A DNA stretch of 7,261 nucleotides from Holosporales bacterium (GTDB taxonomy: Bacteria; Pseudomonadota; Alphaproteobacteria; BNTO01): contig JAIRNU010000044.1 of assembly GCA_031257945.1 (NCBI GenBank), forward strand, positions 1-7,261, in the 5' to 3' direction. The stretch's first letter is position 1. Every line of letters starts with the position of its first letter. Below are positions 4,456-7,261 of the stretch, piece after piece. The translations under genes and the position numbers were made by a program. The notes under the pieces were generated by a model that was not told the origin of the DNA, made no database searches, and worked only from the letters and a program-made list of their open reading frames with translations.

Positions 4456-6624
4456 CTAACAGCAGCATTTCTCTGTAAACATAGTGCGCTCGTTGTGTTC
4501 GCTTTTCTTGCCTGAGTTAAAGCTATCCACCGGCCTCAAATACCCCATCACGCGCGTCCACACCTCACATTTTTGCCGCTTTTCAATAGGCAGCTCGGCC
4601 GACGGATCCGCCATCATTTCCCGCACGCTCTCCTCGCACAAGCGGCAAAATCTCTGCTCACCACTTAGGTACCCATGCCGCGGACAAATCGAAAACGTCG
4701 GTGTAATCGTAAAGTACGGAATCTTAAACATAGACGTCGCTTTTCTGATGATATCCTTGCAAGCCTCGTTAGATGAAATGCGCTCCCCCATGTACAAATG
4801 CATAACAGTGCCACCGGTATACTTCGTCTGCAACCCCTCCTGCATTTTCATGGCTTTGAATGGGTCATCTGTATACCCCACAGGAAGCTGAGAAGAATTC
4901 GTATAATACGGCGCATTTTTCGTTCCTGCTTGGATGATATCAGGGAAGCGCCGCTGATCCTCGCGCGCAAACCTATACGTAGTCCCCTCCGCCGGAGTAG
5001 CTTCAAGGTTATACAAATGCCCTGTTTCCTCCTGAAAGTCCACAAGCCTTGCTCTCATCCTATCCAAAAACCTAACAGCAAATTTGGACCCAACAGAGTC
5101 GGCGATATTATGCTTATCCCCTGTAAAATTACGAATCATCTCGTTAATGCCGTTGATTCCTATAGTCGAGAAATGGTTCCGTAATGTTCCTAAATATCGC
5201 TTCGTAAAGGGATACAAATTCGATATCATATACTTGTCTATCACTTTCCTTTTAATTTCAAGGCTTTGCTTAGCCAAATACATTAGTTCGTCGAGGCGCT
5301 TCATCAGCCCTTCCTCATTACCGGAATACACATACCCTAACCTTGCGGCATTGATTGTTACTACACCGACAGACCCCGTCTGCTCCGCCGACCCAAAAAG
5401 ACTATTCCCGCGCTTTAGGAGCTCTCTTAGATCGAGTTGCAACCTACAACACATGGAACGAATCATCCCCGGCTCCAGCTCCGAATTCACGAAATTTTGG
5501 AAATACGGTAAGCCATATTTCGCAGTAACCTCAAAAAGCAAATCAGCATTTTCACTATCCCAAATGAAATCCTTTGTAATATTGTACGTTGGGATCGGGA
5601 ATGTGAAAACACGCCCTTTAGCGTCGCCCCTGGACATAACACTAAGGAATGCCTTGTTTATCATGTCCATTTCCTGCTGCAAATCACCGTATGTGAAATC
5701 CACCTGCTCTCCACCAATCACAGGGTGTTTCGAGGCCAAATCAGCCGGGCAAACCCAATCAAATGTCAAATTCGTAAATGGGCACTGCGAGCCCCAGCGC
5801 GACGGCACATTCAGACTGTATACAAACTCCTGCATATTCTGTTCTACTTCCTCGTATGACATGTTGTCTTTCTTCACAAACGGAGCTAAATATGTGTCAA
5901 ACGAGCTAAATGCCTGCGCTCCTGCCCACTCATTCTGCAATGTACCAAGGAAATTAACCATCTGTCCAAGGGCGCTGGAAATATGCCGCGGAGGCCCAGC
6001 CTCCACCCTATTTGCAACACCATTAAACCCTTCCTCTAAAAGCATTCGAAGGGACCAGCCGGCACAATACCCAGACAGCATGTCAAGATCATGTATATGG
6101 AAATCCCCCTCCCTATGCGCATTCGCCACAGGCGCAGGGTACACATCGTTTAGCCAATAATTCGCTATAACCTTCCCCGAGAGGTTCAGTATCATCCCAC
6201 CTAGCGAATACTCCTGATTAGCGTTTGCTTGCACACGCCAGTCTAGCCGGTCTAAATACTCATTTACCGCATTAACAGCGTTCACGAATTCGGCCATGTT
6301 TCTGCGGATCTTCCCGTGCTTTTCCCTATACACAATATAGGCACGTGCTGTTTTAAAACAACTTGCCGAGCAAATAGTCCGCTCGACTATATCCTGAATT
6401 TCCTCGATAGAAATCTCCCTTTTTGCACAACAGCGCGTTATCTCATCTCGTACTTGTAACGCTATAGAAGACGCCACGTCCTCCCCAAATTCATTCGTCT
6501 CTAACCCGGCTTTTGTGATCGCCTGAGTTATCCTATCCAAATCGAAAGGGACTATCTTTCCATCCCTCTTTACAACAGCCGGAAACCCTTCCTTTTGTGA
6601 TTCAGTTTTCAAAGAAGCAAGCAT
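4456..6624 (-). CDS. nrdD: Anaerobic (class III) ribonucleoside-triphosphate reductase
   Basis: NrdD reduces ribonucleoside triphosphates to dNTPs without oxygen, using a glycyl radical installed by the SAM enzyme NrdG. From ATG 6624 the product has 722 residues. An ATP-cone, the allosteric nucleotide-binding domain, spans about 14-108 (VVKRDGKIVPFDLDRI...). The catalytic barrel follows, with Cys187 in LSGYCAGWSL and the finger-loop cysteines 392-393 in RSMCCRLQLDL, one of which should form the thiyl radical. Near the C-terminus, CPRHGYLSGEQRFCRLC (647-663) is the metal-binding knuckle with a His in one ligand-like position. RVMGYLRPV carries the radical Gly694. The protein ends in three consecutive Cys. 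TTG 6642 is also in frame, but it directly follows a TAG; GGTG 5 nt before ATG 6624 favours the ATG. TATAAA at 6662-6657 could be a -10 box, with no good -35. nrdG is not adjacent. Confidence 0.96.
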   Translation of the reverse strand: MLASLKTESQKEGFPAVVKRDGKIVPFDLDRITQAITKAGLETNEFGEDVASSIALQVRDEITRCCAKREISIEEIQDIVERTICSASCFKTARAYIVYREKHGKIRRNMAEFVNAVNAVNEYLDRLDWRVQANANQEYSLGGMILNLSGKVIANYWLNDVYPAPVANAHREGDFHIHDLDMLSGYCAGWSLRMLLEEGFNGVANRVEAGPPRHISSALGQMVNFLGTLQNEWAGAQAFSSFDTYLAPFVKKDNMSYEEVEQNMQEFVYSLNVPSRWGSQCPFTNLTFDWVCPADLASKHPVIGGEQVDFTYGDLQQEMDMINKAFLSVMSRGDAKGRVFTFPIPTYNITKDFIWDSENADLLFEVTAKYGLPYFQNFVNSELEPGMIRSMCCRLQLDLRELLKRGNSLFGSAEQTGSVGVVTINAARLGYVYSGNEEGLMKRLDELMYLAKQSLEIKRKVIDKYMISNLYPFTKRYLGTLRNHFSTIGINGINEMIRNFTGDKHNIADSVGSKFAVRFLDRMRARLVDFQEETGHLYNLEATPAEGTTYRFAREDQRRFPDIIQAGTKNAPYYTNSSQLPVGYTDDPFKAMKMQEGLQTKYTGGTVMHLYMGERISSNEACKDIIRKATSMFKIPYFTITPTFSICPRHGYLSGEQRFCRLCEESVREMMADPSAELPIEKRQKCEVWTRVMGYLRPVDSFNSGKKSEHNERTMFTEKCCC

Positions 6625-6705
6625 TTGTACACCAATTCGCAACTACCCACGAGTTATTTATATCGTTAACGGGGGCAAAACGACACAACATTTTGTCCAT
6701 TTTTG

Positions 6706-6867
6706 CTAACTTTTTGGCTTGCTTTTTCTCCTTTTTTCTATTAGGCTTGCGATTAATGGTGGTAGGATGGGGTTCGTTTGTCCGTCCCCCGCTGTTCCAT
6801 AGTCTGTAATTCGCGGTATGTTTTTCCACACCCTTACTTCGTCTATAATACATTTCATATTGCGCAT
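6706..6867 (-). CDS. Possible small protein upstream of nrdD (53 residues)
   Basis: A minus-strand frame from ATG 6867 (or ATG 6858, 50 residues) to the TAG at 6708-6706 encodes an ordinary-looking peptide: an N-terminal half with VRVWKNIPRITDYGTAGDGQ, a short hydrophobic run PILPPLIASLI and a basic tail EKRRKSKPKS. It would be 81 nt upstream of nrdD and on the same strand, so co-transcription is possible. No clear ribosome-binding site precedes either ATG. Two other frames here are also open: minus 6602-6853, which overlaps the start of nrdD, and plus 6597-6809. Openness alone is therefore weak evidence. I prefer this frame for its residue composition and because it stops before nrdD. I do not recognise the family. 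Confidence 0.3.
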   Translation of the reverse strand: MRNMKCIIDEVRVWKNIPRITDYGTAGDGQTNPILPPLIASLIEKRRKSKPKS

Positions 6868-6972
6868 TGTATTGAAAGCTGCAAAAAAGCTGAAGATCGA
6901 CCCACTAATTTAGGCGGAGTTAGCGGTTGATGCTGACATTAGCACGCCACACATTTATTTGGATTTAATTTC

Positions 6973-6996
6973 GTAACGCTTGCAATAAGCCGTTAC
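6973..6996. repeat. Hairpin with 9-bp stem
   Basis: GTAACGCTT (6973-6981) pairs with AAGCCGTTAC (6987-6996) apart from one bulged C, around the loop GCAAT. No T-run follows on either strand, so it is not an obvious terminator. It may be a protein-binding site or an RNA structure. Confidence 0.4.
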
Positions 6997-7122
6997 TGTA
7001 GTAATACCATCCCAATACTAGGCCCCCAAATATTTATTTTCATTTTTCATACATTATTAACTGAAAATAGGTTGACTTCTTAATACTTTTTGTTGCACCA
7101 TAAGAATATAGATCACGACAGC

Positions 7123-7149
7123 TATGGCCCGGCCCCTGGGGTGGGCTAC
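7123..7149. repeat. GC-rich imperfect inverted repeat
   Basis: The stretch TATGGCCCGGCCCCTGGGGTGGGCTA can pair as TA..GCCC with GGGC..TA, or internally as CCCC with GGGG. It is a sharp GC island in AT-rich surroundings and ends a few bases before the -35 box at 7152. It might be an operator, or the end of an upstream transcript. Confidence 0.3.
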
Positions 7150-7151
7150 AC

Positions 7152-7180
7152 TTGACCCGAACATACAAAATGTGTAAAAT
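7152..7180 (+). promoter_or_regulatory. Sigma-70-type promoter of the gene at the right edge
   Basis: TTGACC (7152-7157) and TAAAAT (7175-7180) are each one base from consensus and are separated by exactly 17 bp. The expected start near 7187 gives a leader of about 24 nt that contains the GAGGTG ribosome-binding site at 7195-7200. Confidence 0.6.
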
Positions 7181-7210
7181 GCATTTGTTTTTGCGAGGTG
7201 GTACATTGTC

Positions 7211-7261
7211 GTGAGCGAAGGAAAGTTCCGGATAGAAAACGAATTTATCGGAATTAACTTC
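7211..7261 (+). CDS. Start of a protein-coding gene, cut by the window edge
   Basis: GTG 7211 opens a frame with no stop to the end of the window and encodes 17 residues, (M)SEGKFRIENEFIGINF. GAGGTG at 7195-7200 lies 10 nt upstream, somewhat far but workable, and a good promoter precedes it. TTG 7206 is better spaced but meets a stop after two codons, which supports the GTG. The pattern of charged residues with I-E-x-E-F-I faintly recalls the N-terminus of short S4-type RNA-binding proteins (YaaA-like), but 17 residues are too few to name it. Confidence 0.5.
   Translation, partial: MSEGKFRIENEFIGINF

Larger units (their letters stand above)
6868..7151. other. Intergenic stretch with no supported gene
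   Basis: All six frames are broken by stops. A short plus-strand run starting near 6914 (AELAVDADISTPHIYLDLIS, then TAA) could be a gene scrap but is too short to call. The stretch does hold two inverted repeats, listed separately. I found no tRNA, LRR remnant, MITE copy or insertion-sequence end in it. Confidence 0.5.

Noticed and set aside
5084..6160. 358-codon plus-strand open frame
   Set aside because: It lies entirely antisense to nrdD, whose motifs are intact. It has a high serine, cysteine and arginine content and no recognisable domain, as expected for a shadow frame.
6602..6853. 83-codon minus-strand ORF overlapping the nrdD start
   Set aside because: It runs about 20 nt into nrdD in another frame, lacks a ribosome-binding site, and is less protein-like than the 53-residue frame over the same bases.
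7213..7232. Resemblance of GAAGGAAAGTTCCGG to the conserved RNase P RNA block
   Set aside because: The match has an extra base, and the window ends before any partner helix could be seen. The promoter, ribosome-binding site and open frame fit a protein gene better.

Overview
The window looks like chromosomal DNA of a host-associated bacterium whose genome is decaying or mobile-element-rich. Three intact housekeeping-type genes are separated by unusually long spacers filled with gene fragments and small repeats. Base composition is mildly AT-rich. The H+-pyrophosphatase carries the K+-independent signature common in Alphaproteobacteria, and PlsY has an alphaproteobacterial look. A broken BspA-type leucine-rich-repeat gene is also present. 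Together these suggest an alphaproteobacterial intracellular symbiont or a relative (inference, not proven by this sequence).

Layout. 1-117: one end of an insertion sequence with three 23-bp-period repeats, best matching the terminal organisation of the IS21 family. The rest lies off the left edge. 118-624: degenerate DNA with the tail of an interrupted ORF and a broken minus-strand ORF. 625-722: copy 1 of a ~91-bp MITE-like element with imperfect terminal inverted repeats. 746-784: a good promoter with a palindrome. 814-2904: hppA, membrane H+-translocating pyrophosphatase. 2917-3124: a hairpin followed by a GC-rich, foldable spacer. 3125-3760 (minus): plsY, acyl-phosphate:glycerol-3-phosphate acyltransferase, with its own promoter at 3793-3822. 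3930-4396: N-terminal remnant of a secreted LRR protein, frameshifted near 4067 and cut off by MITE copy 2 (4309-4405). 4456-6624 (minus): nrdD, anaerobic class III ribonucleotide reductase. 6706-6867 (minus): possible 53-residue small protein just upstream of nrdD. 6868-7151: no gene supported, but a hairpin and a GC-rich inverted repeat. 7152-7261: promoter, ribosome-binding site and first 17 codons of a gene running off the right edge.

The intact genes do not form one operon. hppA points right; plsY and nrdD point left but are separated by about 700 bp of debris. The common theme is basic physiology: proton pumping from pyrophosphate, the first step of phospholipid synthesis, and oxygen-independent dNTP supply. 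The NrdD activase gene nrdG is not in the window. The most notable unexplained items are the paired MITE-like element, one copy of which ends the LRR reading frame; the small ORF before nrdD; the foldable GC-rich spacer after hppA; and the triple-cysteine C-terminus of NrdD. I found no CRISPR array, rRNA or tRNA, and no clear new multi-gene system.
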